Of a DNA stretch of 64,000 nucleotides, positions 36,464 to 45,400 are shown piece after piece; position 1 is the stretch's first letter, and the number at the start of each line of letters is the position of its first letter. The DNA comes from Oleiagrimonas sp963747595 (GTDB lineage Bacteria > Pseudomonadota > Gammaproteobacteria > Xanthomonadales > Rhodanobacteraceae), in NCBI GenBank assembly GCA_963747595.1, contig CAVVFO010000001.1, forward strand, positions 434,001 through 498,000. The letters run 5' to 3'. Under the pieces are notes generated by a model that saw only the letters and a program-made list of their open reading frames with translations, was not told where the DNA came from and ran no database searches. Position numbers and translations under genes: made by a program.

Positions 36464-37630
36464 TCAGATATGGGACGTGGGATCGCCATTTCTTGCATGA
36501 AGCACCTGGCCTTGCCATTTCACCCGCCAGCCAGCCAGCGCAGTCGCCCATTCCAGCAGCGACAAGGTATCCCGTAACGGGACCAGCAATGCATCATGCC
36601 ATGGTGCTTCGCCTTGACGGAGCCGCCGTTGTACAAGGTTCAGCGCCAGCCTGGCGCCGCCGCCCAGAACAGCCAGTGCGATGGTCGGCATGCTGCACGA
36701 CAAGCATAACCCCAGCACGAGCATGGGCGAGGTGAAGCACACGCATGTCATCACGAAGCGCCAGGGCGCGATCGCGCGGATGGTGCGCAGCCAGCGCAAC
36801 TCGTGCGCCCACAGTGTGGACAACCGCGTTTCACTGATTTGCGTGCCGACCATCAGGTCCGAAAGTATCGTGCGCAGCTTGTGCCGGCGGGTCAGTTCGC
36901 CCAGCATGAAATCGTCCGCCAGCGTGTCGCGCAGCACTCGGAAGCCGCCGATGGCAGTCAGGACGTCGCGCCGCAGGGCGATGGTGGAGCCGAAGGCGAA
37001 ACGCCGCGAACCGAAGCCCGCGGCCAGCTGCACGGACGGATTGAACCAGTCGTCGATGAATAACCGACCCAGCCGCGGCCAGAGCCCACGCCCGGCGATG
37101 CCGCGATACAGGCAGGTGACAATGCCCACGTCTGCATCGGCCAGCGGCGCGGTGACACGCAAGAGATAATCGTGCGGTACCCGGATATCGCTGTCGGCAA
37201 GCACCAGCCAGTCATGTCTGGCGTGCGGCAGCATGTTCATGAGATTGCTCACTTTCAGGTTCGCGCCATGGACGCGCGCGTCGACCACCAGGGCCATGTC
37301 CCGCTGCGGAAATTCCCTGCGCAGACGCTGCACGATGGCAATGGCGGGGTCGTCCGGATCGCGGACGCCGAAGACCAGTTGGTACTCGGGGTGGCTTTGC
37401 CGGCAGAAGCTGCGCAGGTTTTCGTGCAACTGCGGCTCCACTCCATGCAGCGGCTTCAATACGCTGACTGCCGGCAACTCTGCTGAAGTGCTGCTGCATG
37501 CAACCACCGGTGCTCGCCGCATGCGCACCAGAACCGCCAGCAGGGCGACGCAGGCGTAGCCTGTCGCAACGACGATCAAACCGGTGCCGAGCCAGGACGT
37601 GGCGTCGGTGGTGATCCAGGCGAGTGACAT
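36464..37630 (-). CDS. hpnI: hopanoid-associated glycosyltransferase HpnI
   Basis: GT family 2, 388 residues, resembling ceramide glucosyltransferase. N-terminal helix, then PAVSVLKPLHGVEPQLHENL, the metal-binding LADSDIR (DxD-like), LADDFMLGELTRRH (catalytic Asp) and HELRWLRT (RxxRW-type motif), followed by C-terminal membrane helices. HpnI is known to transfer N-acetylglucosamine to bacteriohopanetetrol. First gene of hpnIJKL. It is divergent from hpnB across 354 bp. Confidence 0.9.
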   Translation of the reverse strand: MSLAWITTDATSWLGTGLIVVATGYACVALLAVLVRMRRAPVVACSSTSAELPAVSVLKPLHGVEPQLHENLRSFCRQSHPEYQLVFGVRDPDDPAIAIVQRLRREFPQRDMALVVDARVHGANLKVSNLMNMLPHARHDWLVLADSDIRVPHDYLLRVTAPLADADVGIVTCLYRGIAGRGLWPRLGRLFIDDWFNPSVQLAAGFGSRRFAFGSTIALRRDVLTAIGGFRVLRDTLADDFMLGELTRRHKLRTILSDLMVGTQISETRLSTLWAHELRWLRTIRAIAPWRFVMTCVCFTSPMLVLGLCLSCSMPTIALAVLGGGARLALNLVQRRLRQGEAPWHDALLVPLRDTLSLLEWATALAGWRVKWQGQVLHARNGDPTSHI

Positions 37631-37984
37631 CTCTCAGAAACCCTGTGCGCAAGCGGTCGCAGGTGGCGTCGCGACGAAGGGCGTGCAATGGCCTGCCGCA
37701 ACGCGCGCGCGCGTTCGCGAGCCCGATATTCCGATGCCAGATGCAAAGGCTGATGCGCCGGCGGCTCGCCGGCAGCGCGCATCTTGCCAGCCCACCCAGC
37801 CGTGGCCGCGCCAGTCACCACCGTCTGCAAACCGTATGCGCATCATGCCGCCTGCGTCCATTGGTCGGAGGTTTCCAATGCTACAGACAAAACCGCGCCA
37901 TATGACGGGGAGCTGCCGGTTTGCCCGTCTAAGCCGCCGTGACGTAGGCTCGCCGCAGACGAAACGGACGCGGGATGTTCCCGA
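37631..37984. other. hpnI/hpnB divergent intergenic region
   Basis: 354 bp between divergent hopanoid genes. A short plus-strand frame that starts inside hpnI (37584) crosses it, but its product is low-complexity and lacks any recognisable motif, so no gene is called. The interval should hold both promoters; no hexamer pair with good spacing stood out. GC-rich with CGCGCG runs near 37707-37718. Confidence 0.6.
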
Positions 37985-39109
37985 ATGGGCTGGATAGCGG
38001 ATACTTGGAGTTGGCTGGTCATGACCGTCCCGGCGTGCATGTGGCTGGGTTTGCTGCTGCTGCCCTGGCGGCCCTGGAGCACGCGCGAGCACCTCGAGGC
38101 CGATCCCGCGTTGGCGCCCACGGTCGACCTCGACGAGGTCACCGTCATCATTCCGGCTCGCAACGAGGCCGATGTCATCGGCGCCACCCTGGACGGATTG
38201 CGTGCGCAGGGTCCGGGCCTGCACATACTGGTGATCGATGATCAATCCGATGATGGCACCGCGCGGATCGCCGCGGCCTGTCCGGGGACGCGCGTCATCA
38301 CGGGCCAGCCCCTGCCGGATGGCTGGGCGGGCAAGCTGTGGGCGCTGGAGCAGGGCATGGCACAGGTGCGCAGCCCGTTGACGCTGTTGCTCGATGCCGA
38401 TATCCAGCTGCGCCCCGGCCTGCTGGCGGCATTGCTGGCGCACAAGAAACATCAGTGTCGGCACATGGTCTCGCTGATGGCGGACTTGCGACGTACCAGC
38501 GGCTGGGACCGCCTGTTGCTGCCGACGTTCGTGTACTACTTCAAGTTGTTGTATCCGTTCGCCTTGTCCAATACGCGTTGCCGGCATGTCGCCGCGGCGG
38601 CAGGAGGCTGCGTGCTGATCGATACCCACGTGCTGCGGCAGGTGGGTGCCTTTCAAGGTCTGCGCGATGCTCTGATCGACGACTGCACCCTGGCGCGGCA
38701 GGTCAAGAATGCAGGTTGCGCCCTCTGGATCGGCCTCAGCCGGGATGTGGTCAGCCAGCGCCCGTATGGGACATTGCGTTCCATCCACGATATGGTGACG
38801 CGTTCGGCGTTCACGCAGCTCGGCTATTCTGCGGGGCTGCTGCTGGCGGTCACGGCGCTATTCGCGATTGCCTATGGCGTGCCGCTGGCAGGACTGGTGT
38901 GGTTGCGTGCTTGGCCGTTGGCATTGGTCGCGGTGCTGGCGATGCTGCTCAGCTATATCCCGGTCTTGCGCTATTACCGCGTGTCACCCGGCTGGGCGCT
39001 GCTGTTGCCGTGCAGTGCATTGTTGTACCTGGGAATGACCTGGAGCTCGGCGATACGCTACTGGCGCGGTGTGCGCTCGCGCTGGAAGGGGCGGACGTAT
39101 GGCACATGA
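37985..39109 (+). CDS. hpnB: hopene-associated glycosyltransferase HpnB
   Basis: GT2-type glycosyltransferase, 374 residues, of the HpnB kind. N-terminal helix (VMTVPACMWLGLLLLPW), then VTVIIPARNEADVI, DDQSDDGTARIA, the DxD in LLDADIQL, and two to three C-terminal membrane helices. HpnB members occur in hopanoid loci; the acceptor and sugar are not firmly established. Divergent from hpnI, so the five genes form one locus on two transcripts. Confidence 0.87.
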   Translation: MGWIADTWSWLVMTVPACMWLGLLLLPWRPWSTREHLEADPALAPTVDLDEVTVIIPARNEADVIGATLDGLRAQGPGLHILVIDDQSDDGTARIAAACPGTRVITGQPLPDGWAGKLWALEQGMAQVRSPLTLLLDADIQLRPGLLAALLAHKKHQCRHMVSLMADLRRTSGWDRLLLPTFVYYFKLLYPFALSNTRCRHVAAAAGGCVLIDTHVLRQVGAFQGLRDALIDDCTLARQVKNAGCALWIGLSRDVVSQRPYGTLRSIHDMVTRSAFTQLGYSAGLLLAVTALFAIAYGVPLAGLVWLRAWPLALVAVLAMLLSYIPVLRYYRVSPGWALLLPCSALLYLGMTWSSAIRYWRGVRSRWKGRTYGT

Positions 39110-39192
39110 TCCGCCGTCCGCGCCGGCATCCGTGGTGCAATGGTGGCAGCGTTCCGGCTGCCGAAACGTCGTTTTTTCCGGAGTTCCTGGTC

Positions 39193-40125
39193 ATGCCCCC
39201 AACCCAACTGCTGATTGATACCGATCCAGGCGTGGATGACGCATTGGCCCTGTTGATGGCGCACGCGCATGCCGACGTGCGCGCGCTGACCATCGCCGCG
39301 GGCAACGTCGGACTCAGGCATACGGTGCGCAATGCCTGCACCTTGCTGGACCTGATCGATGCCGGGACGCCGGTACATCCGGGCTGCGCCACGCCACTGG
39401 TGCGCCTGTCCACCGAGGATGCCGCCGGAGTGCATGGTGCCGACGGTTTTGGCGATGTCGGCTTCGAGGCACCGCACCGGCAGCCGGCCGATGAAGGCGC
39501 GGCCCAGGCATTGATCCGGCTGGTGCATGCGCATCCGGGCGAGTTGACGCTGGTGGCGCTGGGTCCCTTGACCAATCTTGCCTTGGCGCTGCGACTGGAT
39601 CCGCAGCTGCCCCGACACATCCGGCGCCTGGTCATCATGGGCGGCGCCGTCACCGGCCACGGCAACACCGGCACGGTCCCCGCGGAGTTCAACATCGGTT
39701 TCGACCCCGAAGCCGCGCATGTGGTCTTCGAGGGGTTCCCCAGCTTCGACTTGGTGGACTGGGAGGCCACCTTGCGCCACGCATTCGATGGCGACATCTT
39801 CGATCGCTGGTTGGCAGCGGGCGACAAGCGTGCAGGATTCTTTGCTCGCATCTTCGCCCACGCGCGCGACTACAATGCGCGCAACGGACGTCATGGCGTG
39901 ATTGCCGCGGATGCTCTGGCCATGGCGGTGGCACTGGATCCCGAGATGGTCACGCACGCCGAAACGCGCCATGTCGGTGTGGAAATGGATGGCCATCTGA
40001 CACGCGGTGCCACCGTCGTGGACTGGGAGCAACGTCTGGGGCGGCCGGAAAACGCGCGCATCGTGATGGCGGTCGATCAGGCACGTTTCAGCGCGCTGGT
40101 GGCCGCGGCACTCGGCGCCTCCTGA
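39193..40125 (+). CDS. inosine-uridine preferring nucleoside hydrolase
   Basis: IUNH-family nucleoside hydrolase, 310 residues. It cleaves the N-glycosidic bond of ribonucleosides. The calcium-binding DTDPGVDDALALL motif is at residues 9-21, followed by LGPLTNLALALR and the strand IMGGAVTGHGN with AEFNIGFDPEAA. The substrate (purine or pyrimidine) cannot be read from the sequence. ATG 39193 is preceded by GGAG. It is 83 bp after hpnB but probably unrelated to it. Confidence 0.93.
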   Translation: MPPTQLLIDTDPGVDDALALLMAHAHADVRALTIAAGNVGLRHTVRNACTLLDLIDAGTPVHPGCATPLVRLSTEDAAGVHGADGFGDVGFEAPHRQPADEGAAQALIRLVHAHPGELTLVALGPLTNLALALRLDPQLPRHIRRLVIMGGAVTGHGNTGTVPAEFNIGFDPEAAHVVFEGFPSFDLVDWEATLRHAFDGDIFDRWLAAGDKRAGFFARIFAHARDYNARNGRHGVIAADALAMAVALDPEMVTHAETRHVGVEMDGHLTRGATVVDWEQRLGRPENARIVMAVDQARFSALVAAALGAS

Positions 40126-40185
40126 TATCTCCGTTGCTCACCGCCGGTCGCTCGGCACCGAACCGCGGGGTGGGCATGCCGCATA

Positions 40186-40214
40186 TTGCGGCGCCTGCGA
40201 ATGTTGGCTACACT
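40186..40214 (+). promoter_or_regulatory. candidate sigma70 promoter for rpmE2
   Basis: TTGCGG (40186-40191), exactly 17 bp, TACACT (40209-40214), 38 bp before the rpmE2 start. The -35 lies inside a near-palindrome CCGCATATTGCGG (40179-40191) that could be an operator. Confidence 0.6.
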
Positions 40215-40252
40215 TCCCGTCTTTATTGCCCAGCTTTTCTTCGGAGCGCCTC

Positions 40253-40501
40253 ATGAAGCCCGAGATTCATCCAGATTACAAGCCGGTGGTGTTCCAGGAT
40301 CTGTCGTCCGATTTCGCATTTCTGACGAAGTCGACGATGGGCAGCAAGGAAACCATCAAGTGGGAGGATGGCAACGAGTATCCGCTGATCAAGGTGGATA
40401 TCTCCAGCCATTCGCACCCGTTCTACACCGGCAAGCAGAAGACCATCGATGCCGGCGGCCGTGTGGACAAGTTCCGCCGTCGCTATGGCAAGGGCGGCTG
40501 A
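40253..40501 (+). CDS. rpmE2: 50S ribosomal protein L31 type B
   Basis: L31 type B, 82 residues: MKPEIHPDYKPVVFQD, then SHPFYTGKQKTIDAGGRVDKF, and a basic C-terminus RRRYGKGG. There are no cysteines, so it is the zinc-free form; in several bacteria such paralogues replace zinc-binding L31 when zinc is scarce. A strong terminator follows. Confidence 0.96.
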   Translation: MKPEIHPDYKPVVFQDLSSDFAFLTKSTMGSKETIKWEDGNEYPLIKVDISSHSHPFYTGKQKTIDAGGRVDKFRRRYGKGG

Positions 40502-40553
40502 AAAACAGTCTGCCTCCGCGACCACCGTCGCGGCTCTCAGGTCAGGTGATCCC

Positions 40554-40591
40554 ATCACGCCGTGAAGCAAGGCTTCGCGGCGTGATTTTTT
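40554..40591 (+). terminator. rho-independent terminator after rpmE2
   Basis: Stem ATCACGCCG...CGGCGTGAT extended by GAAGC/GCTTC (one T-G wobble in between), a 3-nt loop, then T6 (including the last T of the stem). It lies 53 bp after the rpmE2 stop. Confidence 0.9.
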
Positions 40592-40941
40592 GTGTCCGCG
40601 AGACGTTCAGGCCACGTATTCACCCCGATGTGCGATAATGGCGAGCTGGTGAGTGCTTCGCCCGGTTCGACCCATGCAGCGTACAGGTCGGGGCAAGGCG
40701 CACGGCGCTGCCGAGGGGTATTTTCCCCCGGCAAGCGCTTCAAGCCGCCGTGATCTGTCTGTTTGGCTGCCGCAGGGCGCGTGGCTGAATGCACCGAACA
40801 GGGGCGGAACACTACACCAGCGGATGGTCCCTCATCCGTGTGCACGCCGCCTTCACCGGCGTTGCTTCACAACTCTTCCTCACGCCCGATGGCGCAGGCA
40901 TGCAAGCGCTCGCTCCGGGTTGATTTTTCAAGGAGTTCGCC
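40592..40941 (+). other. long gltA upstream region
   Basis: 350 bp without a credible gene between the rpmE2 terminator and gltA. An extended -10-like TGCGATAAT at 40631-40639 has no good -35 and, if used, would give a leader of about 300 nt. The interval ends in AAGGAG directly before the GTG start of gltA. Several short GC-rich inverted repeats suggest structure, but no known riboswitch class was recognised. Confidence 0.4.
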
Positions 40942-42234
40942 GTGTCCGACAAGACCGTCAAGCTGGTCGACGAAGCCAGCAACAAAACCATCGAGATGCC
41001 CCTCGTCGCCGGGACGCTCGGCCCCGAGTGCGTGGATATCGCCAAGCTGTTCAAGGAAACGGGTCACTTCACCTACGATCCTGGTTTCGCTGCCACGGCC
41101 AGTACCAAGAGCGACATCACCTTCATCGACGGTCAGAACAGCGAGTTGTTGTATCGCGGCTACTCGATCGAGGATCTGGCGCAGAAATCCAGCTTTCTGG
41201 AAGTGTCCTACTTGCTGCTCAACGGCGAGTTGCCGACCAGGGACGAATTCGAGACCTTCGAGCATCACGTCACGCATCATTCCATGATGCATGAGTCGCT
41301 GAAGAACTACTTCCGCGGCTTTCATCACGATGCACATCCGATGGCCATGCTGTGCGGCGCCGTGGCGTCGTTGTCCGGTTTCTACCATGATGATCTGGAT
41401 ATCACCGATCCCGAGCAGCGCAAGATGTCGGCCATCCGCCTGATCGCTAAAATGCCGACGCTGGCGGCCGCCGCCTATCGTTATTCCATCGGCTGGCCAT
41501 TCCGCTATCCGCGCAACAACTTGGGTTACGCCGACCGCTTCCTGCACCAGATGTTCGAGGTACCAAGCGAACCGCTGGAGCTCAATCCAGTGGCCGCCAA
41601 GGCGCTGGACATGCTGTTCATCCTGCACGCCGATCACGAGCAGAATGCTTCCACCTCCACGGTGCGTCTTGTCGGTTCCACCGGCGCCAATCCGTATGCC
41701 TCGGTCTCGGCCGGCATCGCCGCATTGTGGGGGCCGGCACATGGCGGCGCCAACGAGGCGGTGCTGCGCATGCTGGAAGACATCGGCACGCCGGCCAACG
41801 TGGAATCGGCCATCAACCGGGCCAAGGACAAGGACGACAGCTTCCGTCTCATGGGCTTCGGTCACCGCGTCTACAAGAGCATCGATCCGCGGGCCAAGAT
41901 CATCCGCAAGACCTGCCACGACGTGCTGGAGCAGCTCGGTTCGGCCGATCCGCTGCTGGATGTGGCGCTGAAGCTGGAAGAGAAGGCGCTGCAGGACGAC
42001 TACTTCGTGGAGCGCAAGCTGTTCCCCAACGTGGATTTCTATTCCGGCCTGATCTACAAGGCGCTGGGCATCCCGTCGGAGATGTTCACGGTGATGTTCG
42101 CCATCGCCCGCACCTCAGGCTGGATCTCGCACTGGATCGAGCAGCACGAAACCCCGGGCAGCCGCATTGGTCGGCCGCGCCAGGTCTATACCGGTTCCGC
42201 CAAACGCGACTACACCGCCATGGACAAGCGCTGA
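40942..42234 (+). CDS. gltA: citrate synthase (type II, hexameric)
   Basis: Citrate synthase, 430 residues, the length of the NADH-sensitive gammaproteobacterial type. It condenses oxaloacetate and acetyl-CoA, the entry to the TCA cycle. Catalytic residues sit in ILHADHEQNASTSTVRLVGS (His), GPAHGGANEAVLRML (His) and NVDFYSGLIYKALG (Asp); RTSGWISHWIEQ holds the substrate Arg. GTG start with AAGGAG 6 nt upstream. Confidence 0.97.
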   Translation: MSDKTVKLVDEASNKTIEMPLVAGTLGPECVDIAKLFKETGHFTYDPGFAATASTKSDITFIDGQNSELLYRGYSIEDLAQKSSFLEVSYLLLNGELPTRDEFETFEHHVTHHSMMHESLKNYFRGFHHDAHPMAMLCGAVASLSGFYHDDLDITDPEQRKMSAIRLIAKMPTLAAAAYRYSIGWPFRYPRNNLGYADRFLHQMFEVPSEPLELNPVAAKALDMLFILHADHEQNASTSTVRLVGSTGANPYASVSAGIAALWGPAHGGANEAVLRMLEDIGTPANVESAINRAKDKDDSFRLMGFGHRVYKSIDPRAKIIRKTCHDVLEQLGSADPLLDVALKLEEKALQDDYFVERKLFPNVDFYSGLIYKALGIPSEMFTVMFAIARTSGWISHWIEQHETPGSRIGRPRQVYTGSAKRDYTAMDKR

Positions 42235-42259
42235 TCGAGCTGTCCATCGCACCCCCAGG

Positions 42260-42287
42260 AAAACGCCCGGCTGGTCCGGGCGTTTTT
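42260..42287 (+). terminator. rho-independent terminator after gltA
   Basis: CGCCCGG (42264-42270) and CCGGGCG (42276-42282) with a 5-nt loop, preceded by A4 and followed by T5. It lies 25 bp after the gltA stop. Confidence 0.92.
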
Positions 42288-42443
42288 CCCGGCGGAGAAT
42301 GAGCAGGATGCTGCTGCAGGTCTTGCGGGTGTGTGGGATGGGGCGCAGCTGCAGCGATGTGAAGTGCAGCTCGCGTCGACGCAGGGATGCGAGGCGTTAT
42401 GCTGCAATCACGATTGCGTCACAAGCATGCCAGGTCATCACAC

Positions 42444-45400
42444 ATGTCATCCCGCTCTGATACTTCGCACGATACAGGCGCGTCCGCCAGCGCGGACGAG
42501 AAGAGCAGCGCATCCGCGCCGCAGGTGGAACGCGAGACGCCGCAGGAAACACATTCGCGGTCTTCGTCCGACGGCTGCATGATCGTCGGCATCGGCGCCT
42601 CGGCGGGCGGGCTGGAGGCCTTCAGGAAATTTTTCTCGCACATGCCCGCTGACTGCGATCTGGCTTTTGTGCTGGTGCAGCACCTGGCGCCGGATCACCC
42701 CAGCGTGCTGGCCGAACTGCTTGACCGGACCGCGGACATGCCGGTGGTAGAGGCAGAGGATGGCATGCGGGTGGAGCAACGGCATGTCTACGTGATTCCA
42801 CCGGATGCCACGCTGACCATTGTCGATGGCTGCCTGAAGGTGGAGAAGCCCGCGCCACCGCGCGAGAACCGCTGGCCCATCAACACGTTCTTTACCTCGC
42901 TGGCACAGGATCAGGCCGATTGTTCGGTCTGTATCGTGCTGGCCGGCACAGGCAGCGACGGAGCGAAGGGGCTGCGCGCCGTCAAGGATCATGGCGGGCT
43001 GGCGCTGGCGCAATCGGGTTTCGATCATGTTGCCATGACCGGCATGCCGGCCAGCGCCGCCGCGACCGGCCTGGTGGACAGCGTGTTGCCGGTGGAAGAC
43101 ATGCCGGAGCGTTTGCTGGCCCACCAGAGGCAGATGAAGATGGTGCAGCAGCGCACGGATGCAGATGGTGTGCGCGAGGATCTGGGTAAACGCCTCAAGA
43201 CCATCTGCGAGTTGCTGTACGCGGAAACCGGCCACGATTTCAGTCAATATAAGCAAAAAACGCTGTTGCGGCGCATCCAGCGCCGCATGCTGGTGGTGCA
43301 GGCCGACACCGAAGCCGATTACGTCGATTACCTGCGCAACCACTCCGAGGAACACCAGTTGCTGTTCCACGAATTCCTTATCGGGGTGACGGAGTTCTTC
43401 CGTGATCCGGAAGCGCTGGATGTGCTGAGTGCCGTGGCCATTCCGGCGATCCTCGAGAACAAGGCCAATAACGAGCGCATACGCATCTGGGTTCCCGGCT
43501 GTGCCAGCGGCGAGGAAGTGTATTCCATCGCCATGCTGTTGAGCGAGCAGATGGAGGAGGACGAGCGCGGACCGAAGGCGCAGATCTTTGCCACCGATAT
43601 CGATGATCGGGCCATCAATGCAGCCCGTGCCGGCCGCTACCGGTCGCCGCTGACCGGCATCTCTCCGGAGCGGCGCGAGCGCTGGTTCACCAGGGAAAAC
43701 GGTGAGTATTGCGTGGACAAGCAGATCCGGGACATGTGCATCTTTTCGGCGCACAATGTCACCCGGGATCCGCCGTTCTCGCGCATCGACCTGATCTCCT
43801 GCCGCAACCTGCTGATCTACCTCAATGCAGACCTGCAGCGGCGGCTGGTGCAGTCATTCCATTACGCGCTGCGCAGTGGCGGCTTTCTCCTGCTGGGCGC
43901 CTCGGAACGCCTTACCCACGATTCCAACCTGTTCAAGCAGATGCACAAGAAACAGCGGCTGTATGTGCGCCGCGAGGTCCGTCAGACGCGTCCGCGCGAT
44001 CTCTCCAGCGCGCAGCGACCTCCCGTGGACCATGCGTCGCACCACACGCCCCCGCCGACAACCCGCAGCGCTGAAGATCGCATCGAGCGGTACGCGCGGG
44101 AAATGCTGGAGCCATACTCGCCCGCCTACGTGATCATCAACGCCCGTCACGAGGTGCTGCGTTTTGGGGGTGATACCGGGCGCTATCTCGCGCCGTCGAG
44201 TGGTGCTGCCAGCCTGAACCTGTTCCAGCTGCTGGGACGCCCGCTACGCGCCGTGGTACGTGAAGCAGTGCTGCAGGTATGCGCCGGCGGCAAGGGCCTG
44301 ATACGCGAGGGGTTGAGCTTTTCCAGCCACGGACAGGACCGGCCGCTGCGCTTGATCGTGGAGCCGCTGCCGGGGGGCGACGATGCCGCTGCCGCGATGT
44401 GCGTGGTCGCGTTCAGTGAAATCGAATATGCACAGCGACCGACCGAAGACGCCGGAAAGATCGCACCTGGCGGTGAGCGCGCGCGTATCCGCGAGCTGGA
44501 AAAGGAACTGCGCAGCACGCGCTCTCAGCTCAATGTGGCTGTCGACATGCATGAACGCACCAGCGAGGAGCTGAAATCGGCGAACGAGGAATACCAGTCC
44601 GTCAATGAAGAACTGCAATCGGCCAACGAGGAGCTGGAAACCTCCACCGAGGAGATGCAGTCCATCAACGAGGAGCTGCAGACCGTGAACGTGGAGCTCA
44701 ACAGCAAAAACGAGGAGCTGAACCAGGTCAACAACGATATCAGCAACCTGCTCGACAGCACGCACATTGCCGCCGTGTTCCTGGACAAGGAGCTCACTAT
44801 CCGCAACTTCACCCCGGATACGACCGAGGTGTTCCACTTGCGCGAGGGTGACAAGGGCCGGCCGCTACCGGAGATTGCTCCACGCATCGACTATCCCCAG
44901 CTGAAGGAGGACGCGGCACTGGTGTTGGAGAAGATGGAGGTGACCGAACGAGTACTGCACGGCATCAACGGCAGGTCGGCGTTCCTGATGCGCATGCGCC
45001 CGTATGTTACGGGGAGCGACGCCGTCGACGGTGTGGTGATGACCTTCGTGGACGTGACGCACACTCAGCGCCGCGCTCGCGACGCCCGGCTGGCTGCCAT
45101 CGTCAATTCGTCGCGGGATGCCATTGTGGGGTTTTCCCTGGACGACAGCATCTCTAGCTGGAATCCTGCCGCAGAGCGCATTTTCGGGTTTTCGGCCGAG
45201 CAGGCGATGGGCCAACCGCTGAGTATGCTGCGCCCATCCGAGCCGACGGAGGCCACCCGGGCGTTCTTCGACAGCACGCGCCCGGAACAGCGGCTGGCGG
45301 AATTCGAGATGATGTGGGTGCCTTCCGAAGGCGAGCCGGTTCCACTGGAAATCAGTTATTCGCCGGTGCGTGACGATGATGGCACGCTCATCGCGGGCAA

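Noticed and set aside
37584..37997. A 137-codon plus-strand frame in the hpnI/hpnB interval
   Set aside because: It starts inside hpnI, is low-complexity Arg/Pro/Ala-rich and runs past the hpnB start; no motif.
40186..40214. A Zur box at the rpmE2 promoter
   Set aside because: The palindrome present (CCGCATATTGCGG) does not resemble the AT-rich GTTATA-type Zur consensus, so only a generic operator is suggested.
42447..43754. A 435-codon minus-strand frame opposite the CheB-CheR-kinase gene
   Set aside because: Antisense shadow of strongly conserved CheB/CheR coding sequence.
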